64,000 nt of DNA from an uncultured Bacteroidia bacterium (GTDB lineage: Bacteria > Bacteroidota > Bacteroidia > Bacteroidales > UBA932): positions 106,394 through 170,393 of the forward strand of contig CADCHE010000013.1 in NCBI GenBank assembly GCA_902801205.1, read 5' to 3'. Positions 8,413 to 16,925 of the stretch are shown here, in pieces. The notes beneath the pieces are model-generated. The model was not told the origin of the DNA, searched no databases, and saw only the letters and a program-made list of their open reading frames with translations. The position numbers and the translations under genes are program-made. Position 1 is the first letter of the stretch. Each line of letters opens with the position of its first letter.

Positions 8413-11400
8413 ATGAAAAGAAATACATATAGATTGATGATCGGGGCAGCGGTCGTATGCGCCCTGTTTTCCTGTACGAATCTCGAGGTAACGATGCCGC
8501 ATGGCCCCCGCGGGGAGCAAGGCATCCAGGGCTTGCCCGGAAAGGACGGTGCCGACGGGCTCTCTTCCTATGCGGAGTGGAAAGCGTACATCGCTTCCGG
8601 CACCGTGGAGGATCCCCAGCGGCCGGGAACGAAGTGGGACCCTTCCCGCAACAGTCTGCAGGACTATTTCCTTTTCCTGACCGGTCCGCAGGGCGACGAT
8701 GGCAGTACCCCCTATATCGGGGAGAACGGCAACTGGTGGGTCGTCTCCGCCGGCGCCCCGACGGACCTGGGAGTTCCCGCCCGTGGAGAAAGCGGGCGCG
8801 ACGGTGCTTCTGCGTATGAAATCTGGCTCCACCAGATTGCGTCCGGCGCGATTTCCTATTCCGGGGGAACGGATGTCGTGGCATTCTTAAAGTACCTGGA
8901 AGGTCGTGACGGCAAGGACGGACGCGATGGAACTGACGGACTGACGCCCCGCATCGGCGACAACGGCAACTGGTGGATCGGTGACCAGGATACGGGCGTC
9001 GCCGCCAAAGGCCGTGACGGCGTGGACGGGCGCGACGGCAAGGATGGTGTCGACGGGAAAGATGGCGAGAGTATCTCGGTAACGGGGCGTTCTGCCTACG
9101 AACTCTGGGTGGAGGCCGTGCTTTCGGACGAGGGCCTGCCGAATCCCGGGAACGGTGCTTTTGACCCGGAAACGTATCCCAAATGGCCTGAAGATGCGGT
9201 TTCGCTGGACGATTTCTGGCGTTACCTCCAGGGCGCAGAGGGCAAAACGGGCCGTACCGGCGCCGATGGAAAGGACGGCCGTGACGGGAAAGATGGAAAG
9301 AATGGTTTGTCCGCCTATGAGGTGTGGGTTGAGTTGATCCATGGCGGTCAAGTCGACCATCCACAGGAGCCGGGAGAGAAATGGCCGGCCACCGAAGATG
9401 GTTACCAGGATTATTTCCGCTTCCTGACGGGAGCGAAAGGCGATGATGGGAATACGCCCTATGTCGGTGCGAACGGCAACTGGTGGATCGGCGATGAGGA
9501 TTCGGGGGTGCCTGCCCGCGGCCGTGACGGCCGTGACGGAGCGGACGGCCAGCCTGGTGCAGACGGCCAGGACGGTGCGGACGGCCAGCCTGGTGCTGAT
9601 GGCCAGACGCCCCATATCGGAGACAACGGCAATTGGTGGATCGGGAGTACGGATACGGGCATTCCGGCGCGAGGCCGTGACGGAGCGGACGGCCAGGACG
9701 GCCAGGATGGTCAGGACGGCGTGGCGGGCTCCTCTGCTTATGACATCTGGAAAGCGGCGGTGTTGTCTGCCGAAGGGTTGCCTAACCCCGGAAATGGCGT
9801 GTATGATCCCGACCTGTGGCCGAACTGGCCGGCGGACGCCGTGTCTCTTTCCGATTTCTGGGACTATCTCAGGGGCGCGGATGGCGCGGATGGAAAAGAC
9901 GGCGCGGACGGTCAGGATATCCAGCAGGTGCATGTCTACAACGAGGAAGTCGATCCTGGCAAATACAACCTCGCCCCTGTCCGCGCACTGAAACGCGTCA
10001 CCCTCGATGCGTCCGGAACCGGCACGGAAACGACCTACGAATATGTCAATCCGTACTCCGGTGGCGCCGCTTTCATCGTGACGGGCCCTGGACCGGTCCT
10101 CTTGCCGAACTGTGCGGTGACCTTCTCCAGCGTGACGGGAAAGACCTATTCGAAGACGTCCGATGACGAAGCATATATCTACCTGACCCGGGAGGAACTT
10201 GAGGATTACCACGACGGCGATCCTTCTGCAGAGACGCCGCTCAAGCCTGCTTCCTTCACGTTCGGCGGCAGGACCGTGAGCGACCCTTCGAAAATCGCGG
10301 CCACTTGCCGGGTCCCTTACCGGGTGCGCTTCTCGATCGATATCTCGTCCGTGACATTGCTAAGTGACCGGGTTGTCGCCCACCTGACCCTGCACCGCTT
10401 CGTGGAGGGAAAAGAAGTCATCCTGAAGGCCAAGACCTCCGGTGGGTCGACCAGCCTGTCATGGCCGGGGAAAGCGGTTTACGATGGTACGAAATACGGG
10501 TTCTCCTATTACCGTGGAGCTGGCGACGTCGACTATTTGAAGACATTGGACAAGTCGGCGGATCCTGAAGTGATCTCGGTGTCAGCATCCGATGCGCGTT
10601 ACCGGCCGATCGTGACGGATGGGGAGGAGAGTACGACGTTCTTCCATCCGTCCTTCGGGAACGGCATCTCTCCGGTTACGGTGCGGGTACATGAAACGTT
10701 CGTCAACGGCGCCGGCACCTATACGCCACCGTTGGCCGACTACGGGCTGCTGAAGTCGGCGTCCGAGCAAGTCCATCTTCCGGAACTGCGGCGGATGGAA
10801 GGTTTTGACTTCCAATCCTCCACCGGTTCGTCCTCCCTCGTCGTGGATGGCAAACCTTATGAGATCCTGGATCCCACGGGTACGCCCGTGGAGGTCAACA
10901 CGGCGAACCTCCATGTCATCCTGGGTGAGACGACACTCAGCATCCGTCCGCGTTACGAGGACTTCGGCCAGTGCTACAGGCAGGGCGACGGGATCCTGCA
11001 AGAGGGTGTATACCGCTTTGTCCGCTATGCTTCCCTGCAGGAGGCGAAAGCGGATGGCGCGTTGTCTTCCGGATCGAAGGTCGGGCTTGTGTATGCCCGG
11101 GGAAAGAAAGACGGCAACATGCTTTACAGCACGGCTTCACTGCCTTTTGATGCGACCAAGGAACTGGATGATCCGACGAATGGGCTGACAACGATCAAGA
11201 ACGTCTACAATGGATTCCGTGTCGGCTTTTCGAGGACTTTCACCCGCAACAGCAGCGCTGCCTATTATGACTATTCCGTGTCAGACGTAGGGGTCACCAT
11301 CGGCTCCGTTTCGTATGCACACCAGTGGGGAGAACTCCAGTATGATGCACAGGCGGATCCGTACAGGGCTTCTCTCTCGCTGGGCGGGGGCGATTATCCC

Positions 11401-11448
11401 GTACAGGTGATCTTGGAAACGGTCAGCCGTCCATTGGCAGAAGAGTAA
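8413..11448 (+). CDS. Collagen-like repeat lipoprotein
   Basis: This is a 1011-residue predicted lipoprotein. The leader ends in ALFSC (Cys 21, lipobox) and is followed at once by Gly-X-Y triplets. From residue 30 to about 510, short collagen-like tracts (GKDGRDGKDG, GADGQDGADG) alternate with two other modules. One is a helical SAYExW...DFWxYLxG unit (five copies). The other is a TPxIGxNGNWWIG...DTG unit (about four copies). Residues about 515-1011 form a non-repetitive beta-rich region with no known catalytic motif. The architecture suggests a trimeric stalk displaying a C-terminal head. I start at 8413; a longer frame upstream overlaps the ompA gene and has no leader. It is the last gene of the operon, followed by a strong hairpin. 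Function is unknown; adhesion or matrix binding is inference only. Confidence 0.85.
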   Translation: MKRNTYRLMIGAAVVCALFSCTNLEVTMPHGPRGEQGIQGLPGKDGADGLSSYAEWKAYIASGTVEDPQRPGTKWDPSRNSLQDYFLFLTGPQGDDGSTPYIGENGNWWVVSAGAPTDLGVPARGESGRDGASAYEIWLHQIASGAISYSGGTDVVAFLKYLEGRDGKDGRDGTDGLTPRIGDNGNWWIGDQDTGVAAKGRDGVDGRDGKDGVDGKDGESISVTGRSAYELWVEAVLSDEGLPNPGNGAFDPETYPKWPEDAVSLDDFWRYLQGAEGKTGRTGADGKDGRDGKDGKNGLSAYEVWVELIHGGQVDHPQEPGEKWPATEDGYQDYFRFLTGAKGDDGNTPYVGANGNWWIGDEDSGVPARGRDGRDGADGQPGADGQDGADGQPGADGQTPHIGDNGNWWIGSTDTGIPARGRDGADGQDGQDGQDGVAGSSAYDIWKAAVLSAEGLPNPGNGVYDPDLWPNWPADAVSLSDFWDYLRGADGADGKDGADGQDIQQVHVYNEEVDPGKYNLAPVRALKRVTLDASGTGTETTYEYVNPYSGGAAFIVTGPGPVLLPNCAVTFSSVTGKTYSKTSDDEAYIYLTREELEDYHDGDPSAETPLKPASFTFGGRTVSDPSKIAATCRVPYRVRFSIDISSVTLLSDRVVAHLTLHRFVEGKEVILKAKTSGGSTSLSWPGKAVYDGTKYGFSYYRGAGDVDYLKTLDKSADPEVISVSASDARYRPIVTDGEESTTFFHPSFGNGISPVTVRVHETFVNGAGTYTPPLADYGLLKSASEQVHLPELRRMEGFDFQSSTGSSSLVVDGKPYEILDPTGTPVEVNTANLHVILGETTLSIRPRYEDFGQCYRQGDGILQEGVYRFVRYASLQEAKADGALSSGSKVGLVYARGKKDGNMLYSTASLPFDATKELDDPTNGLTTIKNVYNGFRVGFSRTFTRNSSAAYYDYSVSDVGVTIGSVSYAHQWGELQYDAQADPYRASLSLGGGDYPVQVILETVSRPLAEE
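8499..9930 (+). repeat. Imperfect coding repeats in the collagen-like gene
   Basis: This stretch codes for the alternating Gly-X-Y, SAYExW and NGNWWIG modules. Most copies have diverged at DNA level. Some are nearly identical, for example GCGGACGGCCAGCCTGGTGC occurs at about 9541-9560 and again at 9577-9596. Such short near-exact repeats are prone to slipped-strand or recombination length changes. Confidence 0.75.
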
Positions 11449-11494
11449 AAAATCTACGGCGGTGAATCCCAGTGCTTCGGGTTCACCGCCGTAG
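11447..11494. terminator. Bidirectional terminator between convergent genes
   Basis: A perfect 13-bp stem pairs CTACGGCGGTGAA (11454-11466) with its complement at 11482-11494 around a 15-base loop. An A-run at 11447-11452 gives a U-tract for minus-strand transcripts. The plus-strand side has only a weak TTTCTT tail. It separates the collagen-like gene from the convergent EF-hand gene. Confidence 0.85.
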
Positions 11495-11519
11495 TTTCTT
11501 CGTTCCTGATGCCTGCGGA

Positions 11520-11981
11520 TTATCTCTTCTTGAACAGTCCGCCGAGCACGCTGGTCACGATGCCCGCGCCGATGGCTTTGCCGACACCGGACTTGGTGAG
11601 CGAGAGCAGGATGTCGTTCAGGTCGACGTCACCGTCGCCGTCCTGGTCCTTGATGAAAGAGGACGTCTTCCCGAGGATCGTAGGGATCAGGCCGGACAGG
11701 CTGCTGGACAGGCCCTGGCCGAGGTTCAGCTTGCTGAGGATGTTGTTCGTGAACAGCTTGCCGGCCAGTGCGGTGACCGGGCTGGCCGCCGCCTGCGTCT
11801 TGCCCGTAAAGAGGTCTTTGATCGCGTCGATGCCGCCGGCTTTCGATGCGGTCTGCGTGAGGCTGCCGAGGATCGAGTCTCCCAAGCCGCCCAATACCTG
11901 GCTCTTGACCTGGGACGGGATCTCCAGGTGGCCGGCAGCGGCCTGGACCTGCTGCATGATGATGTCTGAAATATTAGCCAT
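11520..11981 (-). CDS. Small protein with EF-hand-type calcium loop (DUF937-like)
   Basis: This 153-residue protein has no signal peptide. Residues 1-105 are helical and rich in Ala, Leu, Gly and Ser (LGGLGDSILGSLTQ), resembling DUF937/YidB-like proteins. Near residue 111 is one EF-hand/dockerin-type loop, DQDGDGDVDLND, with acidic residues at loop positions 1, 3, 5, 9 and 12. The C-terminus is Gly-rich and ends in KKR. It is transcribed alone, 69 bases downstream of the S9 peptidase start-to-stop unit, and ends at the shared terminator. Function is unknown; calcium binding is a prediction from the loop. Confidence 0.75.
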   Translation of the reverse strand: MANISDIIMQQVQAAAGHLEIPSQVKSQVLGGLGDSILGSLTQTASKAGGIDAIKDLFTGKTQAAASPVTALAGKLFTNNILSKLNLGQGLSSSLSGLIPTILGKTSSFIKDQDGDGDVDLNDILLSLTKSGVGKAIGAGIVTSVLGGLFKKR

Positions 11982-12013
11982 ATTCTTTTGTGTATTAAAA
12001 TGTTGCTTTGATA

Positions 12014-12021
12014 CAAAAATA
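12014..12021 (-). promoter_or_regulatory. Candidate -7 element before the EF-hand gene
   Basis: The minus strand reads TATTTTTG, a match to TAnnTTTG, 33 bases upstream of the start codon. No TTTG is seen at the expected -33 spacing. The surroundings are AT-rich, so chance is possible. Confidence 0.35.
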
Positions 12022-12050
12022 ATAAAAAAAGCGAAAGATGATACAGCTTC

Positions 12051-14105
12051 CTAAAGATACTCATCGAAATAGGCCGTGACCTTGTCCATCAGGTGGATCC
12101 GCCAGCGGCCGAACACGTTGTGCTCGGAACGGGGGTAGGGGAAGTAGTCGAGCTGGACGCCTTCTTCGATACATTGCTGGACGAAACTCAGGCTGTGTTC
12201 CCAGACGACGGTGTTGTCGATGGCGCCCTGGCAGATCAGCAGCTTGCCCTTGAGGTCCTTCGCCCGGCGGATCAGGCTCGTCTGCGCGAATCCTTCGGGA
12301 TTGGTCTTTTCCGTTTCCATGTACCGCTCCCCGTACATCACTTCGTACCATTTCCAGTCGATGACCGGTCCGCCGGCCACGCCGACCTTGAAGGTCTCGG
12401 GGTAGTGGGTCATCAGGGAGATGGTCATGAAGCCGCCGTAGCTCCAGCCGTGCACGCCGATCCGGTCTGCATCCACGAAGGGGAGCGCGCGCAGCATGTC
12501 GATGCCGACCATCTGGTCTTCCATCTCGCACTGGCCGCAGCGGCCGTGGATTTCCTTTTCATAGGCGGCGCCCCGGTTGGACGTGCCCCGGTTGTCCTGG
12601 ACATAGACGATGTAGCCTTTCTGGGCCATCAGCATCTCCCACATGCGGACCTGCCCCATCCAGCTGTCGCGGACCATCTGTGAATGGGGACCGCCGTACA
12701 CGTAGAGGACGACGGGGTATTTCTTTGCCGGATCGAAGCCGGGCGGCAGGAAGAGGCGGTACCAGTTGTCGTATTCCCCATCCGCGCTTTTCACCGTACC
12801 GAGCATCGCCTCGCCGGTCCGGTAACCGGCCAGCGGGTCTTCGGCGCGGCTGAGCGTGCGGATTTCCTTCCCGTCCGCCTGGCAGAGTTTCGTCACCGTC
12901 GGAACGGAGAAACTGCTGTACGTGTCGATGTAACGGGTGCAGTCTTCGTTGAGGGTGACATCGTGCCAGCCTTCTTCCCGGGTGAGCCGGACCGGCTTCC
13001 CGATGATGGCCTTCCGGAGCGGGTCGCCGGCATTCCTGCCGGCTTTGCCCGGTTTCACGGTGATGCGGAACAGGTGGTTCTCGACGGGGGAGACGACGGC
13101 GGAAGTGTACCAGACGTGCGTCCCGTCGTTGCCGGCATATTCGGCATCTGCATCTTCGGGTGTCAACCGCCGGATCCCTCCGAGGGTGTCGCACAGGTAG
13201 AGGTTCCGGTAGCCGTCCCGGTTGTCCGTCCGGTAGAGGAACAGGCTGCCGCTCCCTTTCAGGAAGCGGACCGGGTCCAGCGGCTCCACGTAGCGGTCGT
13301 TCGCCTCCGTGAGCAGCGTGCGGACGAAGGAGCCGTCAGCGGAACGGTACATGTTCAGGTTCACGTGCTTCTGCGCGCGGTCAAGCACCTGGATGAAGAC
13401 ATATTTCCCGTCCGGCGACCAGCTGACGCCGGGCAGGTAGCGCTCGTCGTCAAAATCCCGGACATCGGCGTAGACGGTGTGGCGCGTGGTACGGTCATAG
13501 ATGCCCAGGCGGACGATCTCCGAGGCCATTCCGTTCATCGGGTACTTGATGTTGCGCAGGGTCCCGGTGCGCGTGGAGATGTCCAGCAGCGGGAACTCCG
13601 TCACGCGGCTTTCATCCTTGCGGTAGAAAGCCAGTTTCTGCCCGTCCGGCGACCAGAAAATGCCGCCGTTGATGCCGAATTCGTTCCGGCTGACCGTCTG
13701 CCCGAAGGTGATCTGCGGGTCATCGTCCTGGGCGATGCACGCGGGGGAGTCTCCGTGGATGAACAGGCTTCTCCCGACCGTATAGGCCAGGCTGCCGTCC
13801 GGGCCTTCCGTAATGTTCTCCGCCTCTTGCGGGAATCCTTCCGGGAGCGGGACGGGCGTATAGGGACGGACCGTTCCGTCCGCCGCCTGCAGCATCCATT
13901 TCCCGTCCTGGTAGAAGCGGACCGTTTCCGCATCGAACCAGGCGGCGTAGATGTTCGCCGGCAGCACGCTGCGGCCGAGCACCGCCTCTTCCATGGTCAG
14001 GTCTTTCCCGGACGTATGGGCCGGATAGCGTTTCACGACGCCGGCCTGTGCGCCGAGAAGCTGCGGCAGGATGACCGCCGTCAGCAGCAGGAGTCTTTTC
14101 CCCAT
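12051..14105 (-). CDS. S9 family (DPP IV-like) prolyl dipeptidyl peptidase
   Basis: This is a 684-residue exported serine peptidase of the prolyl oligopeptidase family. It has an N-terminal signal peptide (ends near LLGAQ), a beta-propeller region (about 40-450, with FWSPDGQKLAFY and SWSPDGKYVF blades) and a C-terminal alpha/beta hydrolase domain. Catalytic residues are visible: Ser about 555 in GWSYGG, Asp about 630 in QGAIDNT, His about 662 in SEHNVFG. The NEFGI segment in the propeller resembles the Glu-bearing substrate region of DPP IV. Length is slightly short for the family but complete. The start is 5 bases after the stop of the preceding small-protein gene, so the two are co-transcribed. 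It likely removes X-Pro dipeptides in the periplasm. Confidence 0.92.
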   Translation of the reverse strand: MGKRLLLLTAVILPQLLGAQAGVVKRYPAHTSGKDLTMEEAVLGRSVLPANIYAAWFDAETVRFYQDGKWMLQAADGTVRPYTPVPLPEGFPQEAENITEGPDGSLAYTVGRSLFIHGDSPACIAQDDDPQITFGQTVSRNEFGINGGIFWSPDGQKLAFYRKDESRVTEFPLLDISTRTGTLRNIKYPMNGMASEIVRLGIYDRTTRHTVYADVRDFDDERYLPGVSWSPDGKYVFIQVLDRAQKHVNLNMYRSADGSFVRTLLTEANDRYVEPLDPVRFLKGSGSLFLYRTDNRDGYRNLYLCDTLGGIRRLTPEDADAEYAGNDGTHVWYTSAVVSPVENHLFRITVKPGKAGRNAGDPLRKAIIGKPVRLTREEGWHDVTLNEDCTRYIDTYSSFSVPTVTKLCQADGKEIRTLSRAEDPLAGYRTGEAMLGTVKSADGEYDNWYRLFLPPGFDPAKKYPVVLYVYGGPHSQMVRDSWMGQVRMWEMLMAQKGYIVYVQDNRGTSNRGAAYEKEIHGRCGQCEMEDQMVGIDMLRALPFVDADRIGVHGWSYGGFMTISLMTHYPETFKVGVAGGPVIDWKWYEVMYGERYMETEKTNPEGFAQTSLIRRAKDLKGKLLICQGAIDNTVVWEHSLSFVQQCIEEGVQLDYFPYPRSEHNVFGRWRIHLMDKVTAYFDEYL

Positions 14106-14109
14106 GGCG

Positions 14110-14508
14110 TCAGAAGGAACTGAACTGCGGTTCGGAGACCGAAATGATCTTGTCTACGATGTGTTTCTGTTTGCCACGCCAGGGCAAGGCGCCCAGATAC
14201 TCCTTGTAGTGCAGTTCGACGCTTTTTCCGCTGCATTTCATCAGGTCGTTGGCCACCTCCTCGTCTTCGACGGAGAAGTCGAAGATAAAGGATTCGATAC
14301 CGGCGCCGACGCCGGTCTTGGAACCGCGGAAACCGGCCTGGATGAGCCGTCCCTCGTAGGTCTTCCAAACGTATCCCTTGTAGGTAATCTGGTTGAGGTC
14401 GCCTGCTTTCACACCGTCTCCGAAGACGAAGTAGAAGCGGAAATAGACGAATGCCGCTGCTGCCAGCAGCAGGACAAAGGTCGTGAAGAGGATGATCTTT
14501 TTCTTCAT
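14110..14508 (-). CDS. Conserved membrane-anchored small protein
   Basis: This 132-residue protein has one N-terminal transmembrane helix (about 5-30) followed by a soluble domain (VKAGDLNQITYKG, KTYEGRLIQ, KSVELHYKEYLG, DKIISV). Similar proteins occur across Bacteroidales and are sometimes misannotated as 6-phosphogluconate dehydrogenase, for which it has no motif. It sits between the GH20 and S9 genes with gaps of 35 and 4 bases. I do not know its function. Confidence 0.75.
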   Translation of the reverse strand: MKKKIILFTTFVLLLAAAAFVYFRFYFVFGDGVKAGDLNQITYKGYVWKTYEGRLIQAGFRGSKTGVGAGIESFIFDFSVEDEEVANDLMKCSGKSVELHYKEYLGALPWRGKQKHIVDKIISVSEPQFSSF

Positions 14509-14543
14509 GTCGTGTCTTTATTTGACAGGATGTTTCTCCGATA

Positions 14544-16064
14544 TCAGTTGCCGTCCTTCTCCTTCGGCGCCAGGTCGTAGTGGCAGTAGCCCAGGTAGTC
14601 GAGCACCTTGTTCCACGTCATGGCGCGGGTGCGGAAAGCGTCGTAGTCCTTCTTCTCCGGCTGGCTCCATCCGGTCTCGGCGATCGCGAAGAGGCGCGGG
14701 TAGAGCATGGTCTCGGCATGCCACTGTTCGTTGACGAACTCGGTCCAGAGGTTGCCCTGGACGCCCAGGACGTGATGCACGTTCTCAGGGGCGATGTTCT
14801 CGTCGATGGGTTCGAACGAATAGGTCTGCTTCAGGGGCTGGTAGGCGCCCACGGCCCGGTACTGGTCGCGCGCCTGCATGTAGTCGAGGTAGTAGCACTG
14901 CGTCGGGCTGAAGATGACGTCGTGCCCGTCGGCGATCGCCTTGTGGCCGCCTTCCGTCCCTCTCCAGGACATGACGGTGGCGTTCGGTGCAAGACCGCCT
15001 TCCAGGATCTCGTCCCAGCCGATGATGGTCTTCCCGTTGTCGTTCGCGAATTTTTCCATCCGCTTGATCAGGTAGCTCTGCAGTTCCTCCACGCTCTTGA
15101 GGCCTTCGGCTTTCATCTTTGCCTGGCAGACGGGGCACTTGGCCCAGTTGCCCTTGCCGGCCTCGTCACCGCCGATGTGGATGTACTTCGAGGGGAACAT
15201 CGCGAAGACTTCCTTCAGCACGTTCTGGAGGAATTCATAGACCTGCTCGTTCCCGGGGCAGAGTTCCTGCACGCGTTTGAGGTGTTCCTTCCCTTCGGCG
15301 TCCATGCAGGACAGGTAAGGGTAGGCGGCGATGCACTCGTAATTGTGGCCGGGCATTTCGATTTCCGGAATGACTTCGATGTGCCGTGCCGCCGCGTAGG
15401 CGAGGATGTCGGCAATGTCCTTCTTCGTGTAGAAACCGCCCTCGGCGGCCGGATCCTTCCGGTCGAGGAAGCGCTGTCCGTCCGCGATCCAGTCCTGCCA
15501 GTCGTTCTTTGTACGCCAGGCGGAGAAGGAGGTCAGCAGCGGGTACTTGTCGATCTGGATGCGCCAGCCGGGATGGTCCACCAGGTGGAAGTGGAAGCGG
15601 TTCATCTTCAGCAAAGCCATCATGTCCAGCTGCTTCATCACGAACTCCTTGGGCTGGAAGTTGCGGCTGACGTCCAGCATCATTCCGCGGTGGCGGAAGC
15701 GCGGCCAGTCGAGGATCTTGCAGCACTGGATGTCCGGCGAGACGAAGTTCATCATGTAGGCCGACTGGATGGCGTAGAAGAATCCTTCCTGGTCCGCCGC
15801 TTCGATGTGCAGTCCCTTCGGGGTCAGTTCGAGGTAATAGGCCGACTTGACCTGCCAATCCTCCAGCCCGAATCCCTTGATCCGCGAGAAGAACTTCTTC
15901 TCCCCGATGCGGATGTCCATGTCCTTGGCCTGGGGCAGGCGGGTAGTACCTTGGGTGATCTCATACTGCACGGGTGCCGGGATGATGTCCTTCGGACCGC
16001 TCTGTGCGAAAAGGCTGTTGGCTGCCAGAAGCGCCGCAGCCAGGGCGATTAAACGGATTTTCAT
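14544..16064 (-). CDS. GH20 beta-N-acetylhexosaminidase
   Basis: This is a 506-residue exported exo-hexosaminidase that removes terminal GlcNAc or GalNAc. It has a signal peptide (cut near LFAQ), a GH20b-type N-terminal domain (about 25-120) and a TIM-barrel catalytic domain opening with RGMMLDVSRNF. The substrate-assisted catalytic pair is visible as Asp300-Glu301 in HIGGDEAGKG. The HFHLVDHPGWR motif matches the usual HxHLTDxxGWR. It is in an operon with the DUF1080 lipoprotein upstream (18-base gap) and the small anchored protein and S9 peptidase downstream. That suggests periplasmic breakdown of glycoprotein or cell-wall glycans. Preferred substrate cannot be read from sequence. Confidence 0.93.
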   Translation of the reverse strand: MKIRLIALAAALLAANSLFAQSGPKDIIPAPVQYEITQGTTRLPQAKDMDIRIGEKKFFSRIKGFGLEDWQVKSAYYLELTPKGLHIEAADQEGFFYAIQSAYMMNFVSPDIQCCKILDWPRFRHRGMMLDVSRNFQPKEFVMKQLDMMALLKMNRFHFHLVDHPGWRIQIDKYPLLTSFSAWRTKNDWQDWIADGQRFLDRKDPAAEGGFYTKKDIADILAYAAARHIEVIPEIEMPGHNYECIAAYPYLSCMDAEGKEHLKRVQELCPGNEQVYEFLQNVLKEVFAMFPSKYIHIGGDEAGKGNWAKCPVCQAKMKAEGLKSVEELQSYLIKRMEKFANDNGKTIIGWDEILEGGLAPNATVMSWRGTEGGHKAIADGHDVIFSPTQCYYLDYMQARDQYRAVGAYQPLKQTYSFEPIDENIAPENVHHVLGVQGNLWTEFVNEQWHAETMLYPRLFAIAETGWSQPEKKDYDAFRTRAMTWNKVLDYLGYCHYDLAPKEKDGN

Positions 16065-16082
16065 TTGCTATGTGTTTAAGTA

Positions 16083-16709
16083 TTATTCTTTTACTAGATA
16101 TAGGTTGCGGAATTCCATGGCGCCGCCTTCGCTCTGGAAGCCGATGAACCCCCGGTCGGCGGCGCAATCCGCCTCGTTGACCACGGCGCCGTTGAGCGTC
16201 ACTTCCAGATGCCCGCCGGTGCAGCGGAACGTCATCTCGTTCCATTCGCCCACGGGCCGTTCCGGACTGGAATCCGCCAGCCGGGGCTTTACGAAGAAGC
16301 CACGCTCTCCGCCGTCGACGCCTTCCATCGGAATCCCACCCATCAGGACGCCCATCCCTTCCGGCGTCATCTGGCATTGGACACCCGTAGGCCAGACCTT
16401 ATCCCCTTCCTGAAGGTAGTTGAAGATGCCTCCGTCGACCGCTTCACCGCCTGCCCAGCGCCATTCCAGATGCAGGGTATAATCGGAGTATGACGCTTCC
16501 GTGCGCAAGTAGCCGAATGGCTGCCCGGTCACGTGGATGACCCCGTCGCGGACGCTGAACGTCGCTTCTTGCGCCGTCGCAGCCGCCGTATCCAGCACGG
16601 CGATCCATCCGTCCAGGGTTTTCCCGTCGAAAAGGCGTACTTTTTCCTGGCCGCAGGACGCGGTCAGGACGGCGGCCGCCAGGACCACTCCCAGGAAATG
16701 CTTTTTCAT
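16083..16709 (-). CDS. DUF1080 (3-keto-disaccharide hydrolase) family lipoprotein
   Basis: This 208-residue protein has a lipobox (LTASC, Cys about 18). The body is a concanavalin-like beta sandwich with the DUF1080 signature: VRLFDGKTLDGW near the start, then SYSDYTLHLEWRW, GEWNEMTFRC, LNGAVVNEAD and GFIGFQSEGG. Family members include 3-keto-glucoside hydrolases, but many have no known activity. I start at 16709 (MKKHFLG), which gives a normal leader; longer in-frame starts run through the upstream promoter-like region. It is the first gene of the operon with GH20, a small membrane protein and the S9 peptidase. Confidence 0.85.
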   Translation of the reverse strand: MKKHFLGVVLAAAVLTASCGQEKVRLFDGKTLDGWIAVLDTAAATAQEATFSVRDGVIHVTGQPFGYLRTEASYSDYTLHLEWRWAGGEAVDGGIFNYLQEGDKVWPTGVQCQMTPEGMGVLMGGIPMEGVDGGERGFFVKPRLADSSPERPVGEWNEMTFRCTGGHLEVTLNGAVVNEADCAADRGFIGFQSEGGAMEFRNLYLVKE

Positions 16710-16759
16710 TGTCATCCTTTGTTTATCCATCAGGGCGCATCCAGCATGGATGCCATCTG

Positions 16760-16767
16760 CAAATGTA
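16760..16767 (-). promoter_or_regulatory. Candidate -7 element of the DUF1080-GH20-S9 operon
   Basis: The minus strand reads TACATTTG, matching TAnnTTTG, 51 bases before the DUF1080 start. A CTTG 20 bases upstream gives a three-out-of-four match to the -33 box. Confidence 0.45.
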
Positions 16768-16798
16768 ACCAAAACGCCCTTGAATCGCAAGAGGATAC

Positions 16799-16833
16799 GA
16801 AAAAAGAAAGGCACCGCTTCGAAGCGATGCCTT
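16799..16833 (-). terminator. Terminator of the tRNA-Glu transcript
   Basis: On the minus strand a 12-13 bp stem (AAGGCATCGCTTC with GAAGCGGTGCCTT, one mismatch) is followed by TTCTTTTTT. It starts seven bases after the tRNA CCA end. Confidence 0.85.
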
Positions 16834-16839
16834 CCTGGC

Positions 16840-16914
16840 TGGTAGTGGGTAGGAGAATCGAACTCCTATTGCGAGATTGAGAATCTCGAGTACTAACCGT
16901 TATACGAACCCACC
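16840..16914 (-). tRNA. tRNA-Glu, anticodon CUC
   Basis: The minus strand folds into a standard cloverleaf. The acceptor stem GGTGGGT pairs with ACCCACT. The anticodon arm is CGAGA/TCTCG with loop TTCTCAA, giving anticodon CTC. The T arm is AGGAG/CTCCT around TTCGATT. CCA is encoded in the genome (16840-16842). It has its own promoter 12 bases upstream and its own terminator. Confidence 0.95.
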
Positions 16915-16925
16915 GGTTTGGACTG

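Noticed and set aside
14110-14508. 6-phosphogluconate dehydrogenase
   Set aside because: Similar small proteins sometimes carry this label, but there is no nucleotide-binding fold and the protein is far too short.
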